This document shows, in pieces, positions 25,324-33,443 of a stretch of 64,000 nt of DNA. Numbering within the stretch: position 1 is the first letter of the stretch; the number at the start of each line of letters is the position of its first letter. The DNA lies in the NCBI RefSeq assembly GCF_025770735.1, contig NZ_JAODPB010000003.1:62001-126000 (forward strand), in the 5' to 3' direction. The DNA comes from Shouchella tritolerans (GTDB taxonomy: Bacteria; Bacillota; Bacilli; Bacillales; Bacillaceae_D). The notes below the pieces were generated by a model. That model saw only the letters and a program-made list of their open reading frames with translations. It was not told the DNA's origin and searched no databases. Made by a program: the position numbers and the translations under genes.

Positions 25324-26094
25324 ATGATCGATTTTGACAATTTCGAGGAGTACCATGACCCTCTATTATATGATCAAGAAAATGGCCAACACGAAAGCGA
25401 AATTCCATTCTTATTAAAATGGGCAGCCAAGCAAAAGGGGCTTATCATTGACTTGGCATGTGGAACAGGGAGAGCAACAATTCCATTGGCTGAAAAAGGG
25501 TTTGAGCTAGTAGGTGTCGATGTCCATAAAGGGATGCTAAACGAGGCAAGAAGAAAAGCAGCCCGCTTGCCAATTGAATGGGTCGAGCAAGACTGTACAA
25601 ACTTGAATCTGCCGCTAAAAAGCAAATTAATCTATTGTGTTGGCCATTCGTTTCAACATTTTCTAACAAACGAGGCTCAGAATCAGCTGCTTGCTTCTGT
25701 CAATGGGCATTTGCATAGCGGCGGCGTGTTCATTTTTGATACACGGTTTCCGAGTCAGGAAGAATTGCTTCAGCCCTGCACGGAGGAGTATTGGCGGACA
25801 TACGTAGATAGGGAAACGAGCTTTACAGTCGATGTTTATACGGTCAGTGAGTACGACGCGCTCAAGCAAATCCAACATTATACGACGATAAGAAAGTACA
25901 AAAACAACGTTGGTGCTATCATCAAGGAGAAACGAAGCAATGTTCGTTTGCGCTACACGTTTCCGAAAGAAATGGAACGTCTTTTAACGGCGTGTGGTTT
26001 TGAAATCATTCATGTTTATAAAGATTGGAACGAGACAGTGCTAACAAACAATAGTAGTGAAATGATTTTCGTCTGTAAAAAAAGAGAGCAATAA
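25324..26094 (+). CDS. SAM-dependent methyltransferase (class I)
   Basis: About 256 residues. Motif I is LIIDLACGTGRATIPLAEKG (Gly-rich SAM loop), motif II the acidic VGVDVH, then WVEQDCTNLNL and a hydrophobic motif IYCVGHSFQHFL. This is the Methyltransf_25 or ubiE-like fold; substrate unknown. A GTG at 25315 is an alternative start three codons earlier; neither has a strong ribosome site. It stands alone just before the trpS leader. Confidence 0.85.
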   Translation: MIDFDNFEEYHDPLLYDQENGQHESEIPFLLKWAAKQKGLIIDLACGTGRATIPLAEKGFELVGVDVHKGMLNEARRKAARLPIEWVEQDCTNLNLPLKSKLIYCVGHSFQHFLTNEAQNQLLASVNGHLHSGGVFIFDTRFPSQEELLQPCTEEYWRTYVDRETSFTVDVYTVSEYDALKQIQHYTTIRKYKNNVGAIIKEKRSNVRLRYTFPKEMERLLTACGFEIIHVYKDWNETVLTNNSSEMIFVCKKREQ

Positions 26095-26109
26095 GCCAGC
26101 AAATTTCCC

Positions 26110-26138
26110 TTGTAGGCCTTGATCAAATCGGCTATGAT
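26110..26138 (+). promoter_or_regulatory. trpS promoter
   Basis: TTGTAG (26110-26115), 17-base spacer, TATGAT (26133-26138), just upstream of the T-box leader. Confidence 0.6.
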
Positions 26139-26151
26139 AGAAAAAACGTTT

Positions 26152-26415
26152 AAGCGATGAGGAAGAGTAAGTACGCGTTGTGGAATGCTGTAGAGAGCTG
26201 ATGGTTGGTGGAAATCAGTGCAGGAGCAAGGCGGAATGGGCTTCGGAGCTTCTTGGCTGAAAAAGAGAGTAGGCGAAGCGGGTGCCTTGCCGTTAAAAAA
26301 GGCAGCGTATTGAAGCAGTAGACTTCTGTACGTCTTGAGAAGCGCTTTTTTGTGGAGCGAATGAAGGTGGCACCGCGGGTTATCCGTCCTTTTTTAGGAT
26401 GGGTAGCCCTTTTTG
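26152..26415 (+). ncRNA. T-box riboswitch leader of trpS
   Basis: It starts with the conserved GAGGAAGAGTA near 26159-26169. The T-box proper is AAGGTGGCACCGCG at 26364-26377, whose bases pair with the uncharged tRNA acceptor end. A terminator follows at 26377-26415: GGGTTATCCGTCC pairs with GGATGGGTAGCCC, then TTTTT. The gene controlled encodes tryptophanyl-tRNA synthetase, so the specifier should be UGG; two TGG triplets in stem I (around 26203-26211 and 26235-26238) are candidates. Uncharged tRNA(Trp) should favour read-through. Confidence 0.93.
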
Positions 26416-26453
26416 GCGTTCAAAAATAGTTAAAAGCAAAAGGAGGAGACGCA

Positions 26454-27443
26454 ATGGCGACAAGGAGTTTAACTGGGATTAAGCCCACTGGGGAAGTCCA
26501 TCTTGGCAATTACATTGGCGCGATTAAGCCGGCGCTTGCTTTTACAAAGCAGACAGGTTTAGAGTCGTTTTATTTTATTGCCAATGCCCATGGCTTGACG
26601 AAAATCACTGACAGCGAGGAAATGCGGCAATTGACACGAGGAATCGCTGCGACTTGGCTAGCTCTTGGCCTCGATCCGGAAAAATCGGTTTTTTATCGTC
26701 AATCCGATGTGCCGGAAGTATTTGAGCTTAGTTGGATTTTGGCATGTGTAGCGCCGAAAGGACTTTTGAACCGCGCCCATGCCTATAAAGCCGCAATCGA
26801 TGAAAACCAGGCAGCAGGCAAGGAAGCAGATGCTGGCGTCAATATGGGGTTGTTTACGTACCCGATTTTAATGGCGGCTGATATCCTGTTGTTTCAGCCA
26901 GATATTGTGCCAGTTGGCCGTGACCAAATCCAGCACATTGAAATTGCCCGTGATGTAGCGCGGCACTTTAATCATGTCTTTGGCGATGTGTTTAAGCAGC
27001 CGCGTGTCCACATCGAAGAAAGCGTTGCTGTTTTGCCTGGGCTGGATGGCCGGAAAATGAGCAAAAGCTATGGAAATACCATCCCTCTGTTTTCAGAGGC
27101 GAACGAACTGCAACGGCTAGTGAATCGGATCAAAACCGATTCACTGCCGCCAGAAGCGCCAAAAGATCCAGAGACATCTAACTTATTTACCCTTTATAAG
27201 GAGTTTGCTGAGCCACGGCAAGTGGAAGCGATGCGGGCCCGGTTTGCCGAGGGCATTGGCTGGGGGGAAGTTAAAAAAGAGCTGTATTGGGCGATCAATG
27301 AGTTTATGAGCGAACCGAGACGTAGGTACAACGAGTTATTGGCATCTCCAGAAGTGGACCGCCTACTGGCTAAAGGGGCGGAACGGGCTAGAGCATATAG
27401 CCAGCCATTCTTACAGGAAATAAAGAAAGCAGTCGGTCTTTGA
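26454..27443 (+). CDS. trpS: Tryptophanyl-tRNA synthetase
   Basis: A 329-residue class Ic synthetase, normal length. The HIGH motif appears as HLGN at residues 16-19 and the KMSKS loop as KMSKS at 201-205 in LDGRKMSKSYGNTI. PVGRDQIQHIEIARD lines the tryptophanyl-adenylate site. It charges tRNA(Trp). AAAGGAGGAG precedes ATG 26454. Expression is controlled by the T-box leader upstream. Confidence 0.96.
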   Translation: MATRSLTGIKPTGEVHLGNYIGAIKPALAFTKQTGLESFYFIANAHGLTKITDSEEMRQLTRGIAATWLALGLDPEKSVFYRQSDVPEVFELSWILACVAPKGLLNRAHAYKAAIDENQAAGKEADAGVNMGLFTYPILMAADILLFQPDIVPVGRDQIQHIEIARDVARHFNHVFGDVFKQPRVHIEESVAVLPGLDGRKMSKSYGNTIPLFSEANELQRLVNRIKTDSLPPEAPKDPETSNLFTLYKEFAEPRQVEAMRARFAEGIGWGEVKKELYWAINEFMSEPRRRYNELLASPEVDRLLAKGAERARAYSQPFLQEIKKAVGL

Positions 27444-27499
27444 AGGAAAGACTGTTTGAAGCGATTGACCAATTTTAAATTTAGCGGAGTTGAGTAAAG

Positions 27500-28180
27500 G
27501 TGAGTTTAGAATTAGATCGAGTTGTGTTTATCGGCAGGACATTTGCTGAATATGTGGCCATGTTTGACCTAGATACAGCCAAGCTTCAAGGGCGCCGTAT
27601 ACTTGACTGTCCGGCGGGTGCTTGTTCTTTTACAAAGGAAGCTGCTGATTTAGGCATAGATGCAACAGCAAGCGACATGGCCTATCAGCTCTCGCCAGCA
27701 ACGATTCGACAAAAAGGGCTGGCGGATCTTGGTCATACAATTGATAAAATCAAACAAGCCAAAAAGGATTACATCTGGACAAATGTTGCCGACGTTCCTG
27801 CGTTGGCTGCCCAACGAAAGCAGGCACTGCTATTGGCGACAGAAGATATGGCCAGGCGGCCAGAACGTTATGTGGCCGCTGTTTTGCCAAAGCTGCCATT
27901 CGCCAATCACACGTTTGACCTTGTTTTGTCAGCTCATTTTTTGTTCACCTATAGTGAACAATTGGATGATGCCTTCCACCAGTCTACACTTGATGAATTG
28001 CTAAGAGTCGCAAAAGAAGTGCGTGTTTTCCCGCTTGTTTCGTTGGATGGGAAGCGGTCCGCCCATGTTGATCCTCTTTTTAAACGTCTTCGGCAAAAAG
28101 GATATACGGTCACGGAAAAACGGGTGTCTTATCAATTTCAAAAAGGTGCCGATTCTGTCGCGATCATTCGGCAGCAATAA
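27500..28180 (+). CDS. SAM-dependent methyltransferase-like protein
   Basis: About 226 residues with a Rossmann-type SAM-binding start: RRILDCPAGACSFTKEAADLGIDATASD, where the proline-containing PAGACSF replaces the usual GxGxG. FDLVLSAHFLFTYS is motif IV-like, and the C-terminus has VSYQFQKGADSVAIIRQ. It resembles an uncharacterised Bacillus methyltransferase group. GTG 27500 has a GGAG ten bases upstream. It is 57 bases after trpS and could be read from the same transcript. Its end converges on the DMT permease. Confidence 0.75.
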   Translation: MSLELDRVVFIGRTFAEYVAMFDLDTAKLQGRRILDCPAGACSFTKEAADLGIDATASDMAYQLSPATIRQKGLADLGHTIDKIKQAKKDYIWTNVADVPALAAQRKQALLLATEDMARRPERYVAAVLPKLPFANHTFDLVLSAHFLFTYSEQLDDAFHQSTLDELLRVAKEVRVFPLVSLDGKRSAHVDPLFKRLRQKGYTVTEKRVSYQFQKGADSVAIIRQQ

Positions 28181-28202
28181 CTATGCAAATTTCGCCGTAT
28201 TG

Positions 28203-29057
28203 TTAACTTTGTTTTCCGGTTATGGCAACCGCCACTCCTGCAAGAGTAAGTGCACCGCCTGCAAGAGACAACAAGGCAGGTGTCTCCCCGAGCCAAAGCC
28301 AAGCAAGAAAAAGCGCCACGACCGGGGTTAAAAAGAGAGTGCTCGTAGCTTCTGAGACGCCAACTTTTGCTGTAGCATAGGCGAGGCAAAAATAAGGAAT
28401 AACCGTTGGGAAAAGCCCTAAGTACAAAACTGTCCAATTGACAGAGGAAGGTGCAGCTAACATCATTTGCCCTAGGCCAGGGGTAAACGCCAGCATAAAC
28501 AGCGTCCCTGTTAAAATGGCATAAATAGTCAGTGGCAGGAAACCGTATATCGGCAAAAGGTGGCGTTGAAAAACAAAATAGATGCTTTCGCCAAAAGCGC
28601 CTACGAGGATAATAAGTGCCCCTAGCTGCAAATGAAACGAAGCGCCGCTGCCTAGCATAATGATCCCAATCCCTATAAATGCTATGAGAGCAGCAATCCC
28701 GTTTTTTAGATGCAGGCGCTCTTTCATAAACAGGGCTGCAAGCAGCGTTGAAAAAAGCGGCGTCGTCGACACAAGCAGTGATGCTGTGCCGGCTTCGACT
28801 GTTTTTTCCCCAATGCTAAGTGCGCCATGGTAAACAGAAAAGCCGCAAAAGCCAAGCAAAAAAATGGCGGGCATGTCTTTTCGTTTCGGCAAAGGGATAC
28901 GCGCAGCCAAGGCAAAGAGAAGCAAGGCAGCCGAGGCAATGAGAAGCCTTAAAGCAGCAAGGTGCTCGGGTGAGTAATAACCAAGACTCGCACGAATGGC
29001 GGGAAAAGCCGAAGCCCATAGGAGGACAGCTGTTCCGTAAACAAAAATGAGTTTCAT
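28203..29057 (-). CDS. EamA-family drug/metabolite (DMT) permease
   Basis: About 284 residues with ten predicted membrane helices in two EamA repeats: the first contains WASAFPAIRASLGYYSPEHLAALR, the second AYATAKVGVSEATSTLFLTPVVALFLAWLWLGE near the C-terminus, both signatures of the DMT superfamily. Such exporters move amino acids or metabolites out of the cell. AAGGA lies nine bases before ATG 29057; ATG 29066 would overlap that site. It is divergent from a MocR regulator, a frequent pairing in which the regulator controls the exporter. Confidence 0.88.
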   Translation of the reverse strand: MKLIFVYGTAVLLWASAFPAIRASLGYYSPEHLAALRLLIASAALLLFALAARIPLPKRKDMPAIFLLGFCGFSVYHGALSIGEKTVEAGTASLLVSTTPLFSTLLAALFMKERLHLKNGIAALIAFIGIGIIMLGSGASFHLQLGALIILVGAFGESIYFVFQRHLLPIYGFLPLTIYAILTGTLFMLAFTPGLGQMMLAAPSSVNWTVLYLGLFPTVIPYFCLAYATAKVGVSEATSTLFLTPVVALFLAWLWLGETPALLSLAGGALTLAGVAVAITGKQS

Positions 29058-29113
29058 GGTGATCATTCCTTTTTAAGCTAGTGGGTCTAGCCTAAGGCAA
29101 ATCTGGTTTGGAG

Positions 29114-29149
29114 AAACCAACAACTTATGAGAAAATAAAACCAACAACT
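29114..29149. repeat. Direct repeats, probable MocR binding sites
   Basis: Two perfect 12-bp direct repeats AAACCAACAACT at 29114-29125 and 29138-29149, 24 bases apart (about two helical turns), in the gap between the divergent permease and MocR genes. MocR regulators such as GabR and PdxR bind direct repeats. Confidence 0.7.
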
Positions 29150-29156
29150 AGAAGGA

Positions 29157-30563
29157 GTGAGCATCATTTCAGGGCAACGTGCAAAAATTGCGGCTGACAT
29201 TCGCGCAAAAATTGAAGCTGGCGAATGGTATCCGACGATGAAGCTGCCGACCCAACAAGAGCTTGCTGCCTATTATCAGGTAAACCGAAGCACTGTCATA
29301 GCAGCTTTAGACCGTTTAAAGGCAAGAGGCATCATTGTTTCGATTCAAGGAAAAGGCTCTTTTGTTAGCAACGATTCTGGCAATGAAGAAGGCGTTGTGT
29401 GGAAAGAGTTGGCGAAATGGTCGTTTTATCCGAAAAACAAAGCGCTTGTCCAGCATTTGAACGAATGGGAAAACGATGCTACTCTTATTCAGCTAAGCAA
29501 AGGGGTGCTTGCTCATGAATTGCAGCCAAAGAATGCAATCAGGGAAGCGCTCACGGCAATGGCTGCACAAAATGTTGGTTTCGGTTATGGCGACGGGAAA
29601 GGGGATGAAGGGTTAAGACAGGCACTATCTGTGTATTTACAGGAAAAGGGGATTCAAGCATCTCCTGATTCGATCTTAATTGTTTCCGGAGCGCTCGGCG
29701 GCTTGCAGTTAATAGGCACAGGGATTTTGCAGACGGGCAGTGTGTTGTTCCACGAGCCTGTTTCTTATTTGCGGTCTTTAACGTTTTTCGCAAGCTTGGG
29801 CATCCGGACGTCGCCTCTTGATTTTGCAGCCAACCATGCAAAAAAAGAGTTGGCCAAGCAGAGTGCCCATGCGTTATATGTGAACCCGACACACCACAAT
29901 CCAACAGGAATGACGCTTGATGAAGGGGCGCGCCGCAAGTTGCTTTTGCTTGCAGGCAAAACAAGGACGCCGATAATCGAAGACGACATTTATGGCGATT
30001 TGTCATTTGAAGAAGGGCCAAAGCCATTAAAAGCCTATGATCGAAAAGGACAAGTATTGTATTTAGGCAGTTTTTCAAAAACGGTTAGCCCAGGTTTACG
30101 GATTGGCTGGTTAGTGGGACCGCCCGATATTGTCCAGAAGTTGGCCGACTTGCGGATGCAAACGGATTATGGTTCGAGCATGTTGTCCCAATTTGTTTGC
30201 CGTCACCTATTGGAAACCGGTACGTACCGCCGCCATGTATGGACATTGAAAGAACATTTACGGGAGCGGAAAGATTGGTTACTTGGTTTGCTCCAGAAAC
30301 ACTTTGGCGAACTAGGGTCTTGTGGAGACGTGCAAGGCGGTTTTTTCATTTGGTTTACTTTTAGAAAAGAGCGAGCGCCTCATATGCAACGTTTTGTGAC
30401 TGCTTGCCACAGAAGAGGCGTTGTCATTCATCCTGGATTTATTTACGGAGAGGAGAGACAGGCATCGATCCGCTTTTCTTTTGCGTTTGAAAGCTTGGAA
30501 AACATGGAGAAGGGTCTCCTGCAAGTAAGGAAAGCATATGACGACCAATTCGTAGGAGAGTGA
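29157..30563 (+). CDS. MocR-family regulator (GntR HTH plus aminotransferase-like domain)
   Basis: About 468 residues. Residues 5-72 are a GntR winged helix (LPTQQELAAYY, VNRSTVIAALDRLKARG, GKGSF); residues 100-468 are a fold-type I aminotransferase domain with NPTHHNPTG, EDDIYGDL (275-282) and the PLP-lysine Lys308 in LGSFSKTVSPGLRIG. MocR proteins use PLP or an amino-compound adduct to control nearby transport or B6 genes. GTG 29157 overlaps the GAAGGAG ribosome site; ATT 29166 would be perfectly spaced (eight bases), so the true start may be ATT. It ends next to a GNAT gene (stop then ATG). Confidence 0.9.
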   Translation: MSIISGQRAKIAADIRAKIEAGEWYPTMKLPTQQELAAYYQVNRSTVIAALDRLKARGIIVSIQGKGSFVSNDSGNEEGVVWKELAKWSFYPKNKALVQHLNEWENDATLIQLSKGVLAHELQPKNAIREALTAMAAQNVGFGYGDGKGDEGLRQALSVYLQEKGIQASPDSILIVSGALGGLQLIGTGILQTGSVLFHEPVSYLRSLTFFASLGIRTSPLDFAANHAKKELAKQSAHALYVNPTHHNPTGMTLDEGARRKLLLLAGKTRTPIIEDDIYGDLSFEEGPKPLKAYDRKGQVLYLGSFSKTVSPGLRIGWLVGPPDIVQKLADLRMQTDYGSSMLSQFVCRHLLETGTYRRHVWTLKEHLRERKDWLLGLLQKHFGELGSCGDVQGGFFIWFTFRKERAPHMQRFVTACHRRGVVIHPGFIYGEERQASIRFSFAFESLENMEKGLLQVRKAYDDQFVGE

Positions 30564-31178
30564 ATGACAGTGGAAGTGCGCACGTATGTTGCTGATGACG
30601 AGAGAGACTGGTTGCGCTTACGGGTGCTTGCTTTTATGGACACGCCTTATTATGACAATGTCCTGCAAGTGAAAGAAAGGTACCGTAATCCCGCAATTGA
30701 ATTGGTTTGCGTCGAAGCGGGCCAGCTAGTCGGACTTATTGACGTTGAGCTTGATAGCGATAGCCGCCCCGTCTGTTCCTTAAAAGAGGGAAAGGGCGGA
30801 ATGATCTGGCACATTGCCGTTCATCCTGATTATCGTAGAAGAAGCATTGCCTCCTTGTTGCTTGCTGAAGTGGAAAAAGCAGCACATGCATACAGCCTTG
30901 ATTATTTAGAAGCGTGGACGAGGGAAGATCCGGCTGCTAACCAATGGTACAAGCGCCACCTTTTTAGACAAAACACGAGCTATCTTCATGTATACATGGA
31001 CGCAGAAGAAGCGAAAAGGAATATACATAGCCACTGCCAAAGCATTACACCCGTAGGCGTTTTTGCCCACTACAGTGGTGATCGGAAAGAGGAAGTACGG
31101 AACGCTTTCAAACGGGTCCATGAATGCCGCTGTTATGTGAAACAATTGAAAGGAGGATCCCTTGATGCAGACGCTTAA
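30564..31178 (+). CDS. GNAT acetyltransferase
   Basis: A 204-residue protein whose GNAT core lies in residues 1-150: GLIDVELDSDSRP, IWHIAVHPDYRRRSIASLLLAEVEKAA (CoA loop RRRSIASLL at about 92-100) and LEAWTREDPAANQWYKRHLF. The last 50 residues, with several His and Cys, are not typical. Its ATG directly follows the MocR stop with no gap, so it is probably co-regulated and may act on the exporter's substrate. The target is unknown. Confidence 0.83.
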   Translation: MTVEVRTYVADDERDWLRLRVLAFMDTPYYDNVLQVKERYRNPAIELVCVEAGQLVGLIDVELDSDSRPVCSLKEGKGGMIWHIAVHPDYRRRSIASLLLAEVEKAAHAYSLDYLEAWTREDPAANQWYKRHLFRQNTSYLHVYMDAEEAKRNIHSHCQSITPVGVFAHYSGDRKEEVRNAFKRVHECRCYVKQLKGGSLDADA

Positions 31179-31539
31179 ATTTGAAGAGGCTTGGCAACGG
31201 ACGATTTCGGAGAAGGATGTACAAGCGATCAAAAACGTGTTTGCAGCCCAGCAAGGGGAACTGCAGCCGTTTCTCCCGCTATGGCAAGCGCTTAACCATC
31301 GTGGCGATCTTTTGGTGACCGTTCTTGTTCAGCATACAGGGAACGGGGAGTGGCCAAATGAAGAACAGGAGTATGTCTATTTAGAGGACGGCGAGGAAGT
31401 GGCAGCCAGTCGTTTTTCGCTTAAACGCCTGGGCTTGAAGCCTCAGGTAAGCATGCCGTGGACATTTATTTTTCCAAAACAGGCACAGAAAAAAGCACCG
31501 CGGCTAAAAGGGGCGGCGCTTTGTCTGAGAACTTGGTAG
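31165..31539 (+). CDS. SLAP-domain protein
   Basis: A 124-residue protein whose C-terminal two thirds match the SLAP domain of accessory Sec S-layer assembly-type proteins: GDLLVTVLVQHTG, YLEDGEEVAASRFSL and SMPWTFIFP, a beta-sandwich of about 90 residues. No signal peptide is visible, so it may act in the cytoplasm or be a stand-alone adaptor. An AGGAGG site sits seven bases before ATG 31165, which lies inside the end of the GNAT gene (14-base overlap), so it is the last gene of the MocR operon. Confidence 0.7.
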   Translation: MQTLKFEEAWQRTISEKDVQAIKNVFAAQQGELQPFLPLWQALNHRGDLLVTVLVQHTGNGEWPNEEQEYVYLEDGEEVAASRFSLKRLGLKPQVSMPWTFIFPKQAQKKAPRLKGAALCLRTW

Positions 31540-31564
31540 CTTGATCGTTTTGTGAAGTCTCAGC

Positions 31565-31595
31565 AAGAAAGAGGATGGCTAGTCCTCTTTCTTTT
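31565..31595. terminator. Bidirectional hairpin terminator
   Basis: AAGAAAGAGGA pairs with TCCTCTTTCTT; T-tracts on both sides. It serves the SLAP gene and overlaps the last codons of the yndM-like gene. Confidence 0.75.
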
Positions 31596-32019
31596 GTATC
31601 TCCGAATAGTCCTCTTCTTCGCCGAACTCTGTGTCAAAAGCAAAACGTGTTTGCGTTCTCTCGTTTGTTTCAACAGAACGGGAATGTTTTAACATATAAC
31701 GGTGCACGAAAACTTCTCCGACTGTGACGATGAAAGCGGAGAGGATGCTTCCCCAGGCAATTAGCATGTAATTATGGAACAAAACGGACCCGAAAATCCA
31801 TACAGCCAAGTATGTGAACAAAAAATCACCAACGAGAGCAATCATGTTTCCAAAGCGAGGAAGCAGAAACAAATCGCCAGCGATGTAGGAAACGGCGGTG
31901 ACGAGGAGCGCAAATGTAGTAACATCAACAAAGGTCGCTTCTGAAAAATAAAAAAATCCAATTGTAAAGGCAATAAAGGAAGCGATAAATTTGCAAAGCA
32001 ACAGCAAGGAATGCTTCAT
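31579..32019 (-). CDS. DUF2512 membrane protein, YndM-like
   Basis: A 146-residue protein with four predicted membrane helices (about 5-24, 32-55, 60-80, 85-108) and an acidic, charged cytoplasmic tail. The pattern of FFYFSEATFVDVTTFALLVTAVSYIAGD is the DUF2512/YndM family found in Bacilli. The function is unknown. AAGGAGGGA precedes ATG 32019. Monocistronic; shares its terminator with the converging SLAP gene. Confidence 0.85.
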   Translation of the reverse strand: MKHSLLLLCKFIASFIAFTIGFFYFSEATFVDVTTFALLVTAVSYIAGDLFLLPRFGNMIALVGDFLFTYLAVWIFGSVLFHNYMLIAWGSILSAFIVTVGEVFVHRYMLKHSRSVETNERTQTRFAFDTEFGEEEDYSEIQKKED

Positions 32020-32279
32020 AGGACGTCCCTCCTTTTTACTAACAGTGTTTCTGTCCTAGGTCGTTCGTATACGTCAAATGCCTTTTTTCGTCTTAACGAA
32101 TTGGGAATGTCTACTAGCTGGCTTAGGTCCAAGGGTTGCAGCAAGGCTAATTATTGATATGATTTAGGGAGGGGCATTATTAAAAGGCGCAAAGAAACAT
32201 GGCGATTTGGGTAGCCGCTCCTTTTTTAGAGCTGTGTTTTTCGCGCTGTATCAACAGCAAGAAAAAGGGGGATGCTCGG

Positions 32280-32891
32280 GTGAATTCAAATTGGCTTAAC
32301 TGGGCACAGCGTATTCAAGCCCTAGCGCAGGCAGGAATCACATTTACAAAAGACAAGTATGACATGGAACGTTACGAAGAGTTATTGACCATAAGTGCTG
32401 AAATGATGGCATGTGCGAAAAATCTTGATGCTGCGAGTGTTAAGGAAACGTTTGTCCAACAAAACGGCTACCAGACACCGAAAATGGATGTCCGTGGCGT
32501 TGTCATAAAGGACAACCATATTTTGCTTGTGCAAGAAGAAAACGACGGCACGTGGGCGTTACCAGGAGGCTATTGTGAAGTGGGGTTGTCGCCTGTAGAA
32601 AACATCGTAAAGGAAATTAAAGAAGAGTCTGGTTACGAAAGCAAATACGAGCGGGTGCTTGCCTTGTTCGATACGAAGAAACATCGCCATCCACCCCATA
32701 TGTTCCATTTTTATAAGTTGGTTTTGCATTGTACAATCACGGGGGGAACAGCAAGAACAGGCGTAGAAACGAGCAACGTTGGCTTCTTTTCATTTGATGA
32801 TTTGCCGCCGCTATCGGCAAACCGTAATACACTAGAGCAATTTTCAATTATCCGCAATCAGCTTAACCAAAGGCAGCCGTATATGGACTAA
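32280..32891 (+). CDS. Nudix hydrolase, YjhB-like
   Basis: About 203 residues. Residues 1-60 are the helical NUDIX-N domain (WLNWAQRIQALAQAG..DKYDMERYEEL), followed by the Nudix domain with GGYCEVGLSPVENIVKEIKEESGY, a Nudix box in which the first Glu is replaced by Leu, as in this subfamily. Related enzymes hydrolyse ADP-ribose or other nucleoside diphosphate derivatives. The frame is open from 32199, but GGGGGA before GTG 32280 and family alignment set the start there. A GNAT gene follows. Confidence 0.87.
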   Translation: MNSNWLNWAQRIQALAQAGITFTKDKYDMERYEELLTISAEMMACAKNLDAASVKETFVQQNGYQTPKMDVRGVVIKDNHILLVQEENDGTWALPGGYCEVGLSPVENIVKEIKEESGYESKYERVLALFDTKKHRHPPHMFHFYKLVLHCTITGGTARTGVETSNVGFFSFDDLPPLSANRNTLEQFSIIRNQLNQRQPYMD

Positions 32892-32926
32892 CAGGAAAAG
32901 GGTGTGAAAGGGAGGCTTCGCGAAAA

Positions 32927-33400
32927 ATGGAACTGCGCTTTGTCGCCATGTCGGAAGACCAAGCGAAATGGCTCGCTTACCAATGGGAATATGAGGGGGC
33001 TTATGCTTTTTACCATACAGACGTTGAAAAGCTTGGATTGCATGCATTTATAGATGTTGGGAAGAGCAGTGCAAGACAATATGCCGTCTATAAAGGTGAA
33101 GATATGGTAGGGTTTCTTGGGATCAAACCTAAAAAGGATGTGGCCGAGATCGGACTCGGAATGAAACCAGACTACATAGGAAAAGGATTTGGCCGTGCAT
33201 TTTTACAAAATTGTTTGTCGTTTATTAAAAACAACTTCGAAGAAATAACGGCTGTTAAATTATTTGTTGCTGCAGACAATAAACGGGCCATTCATGTATC
33301 TGAAGAGTGTGGTTTTGAAAAAGGAAGCGCCCGTAAGCGGGAAATCAAAGGTGCTGTTTATGATTTTATTGAAATGCAGCATTGCTTCAATAATGGCTAA
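32927..33400 (+). CDS. GNAT acetyltransferase
   Basis: A 157-residue GNAT protein: YAVYKGEDMVGFLGIKP (strands 2-3), GLGMKPDYIGKGFGRAFLQNCL with the CoA loop GKGFGRAF, and LFVAADNKRAIHVSEECGFEK. The family of many small-molecule N-acetyltransferases; substrate unknown. It starts 35 bases after the Nudix gene with a GGGAGG site. Its stop lies in the start of a bidirectional terminator. Confidence 0.85.
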   Translation: MELRFVAMSEDQAKWLAYQWEYEGAYAFYHTDVEKLGLHAFIDVGKSSARQYAVYKGEDMVGFLGIKPKKDVAEIGLGMKPDYIGKGFGRAFLQNCLSFIKNNFEEITAVKLFVAADNKRAIHVSEECGFEKGSARKREIKGAVYDFIEMQHCFNNG

Positions 33401-33434
33401 AAAAGCACGATGGCTCAAGCCGTCGTGCTTTTTT
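33399..33434. terminator. Bidirectional hairpin terminator
   Basis: AAAAAAGCACGATGG pairs with CCGTCGTGCTTTTTT, ending both the GNAT gene and the converging TRAP operon. Confidence 0.85.
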
Positions 33435-33443
33435 ACATCATCG

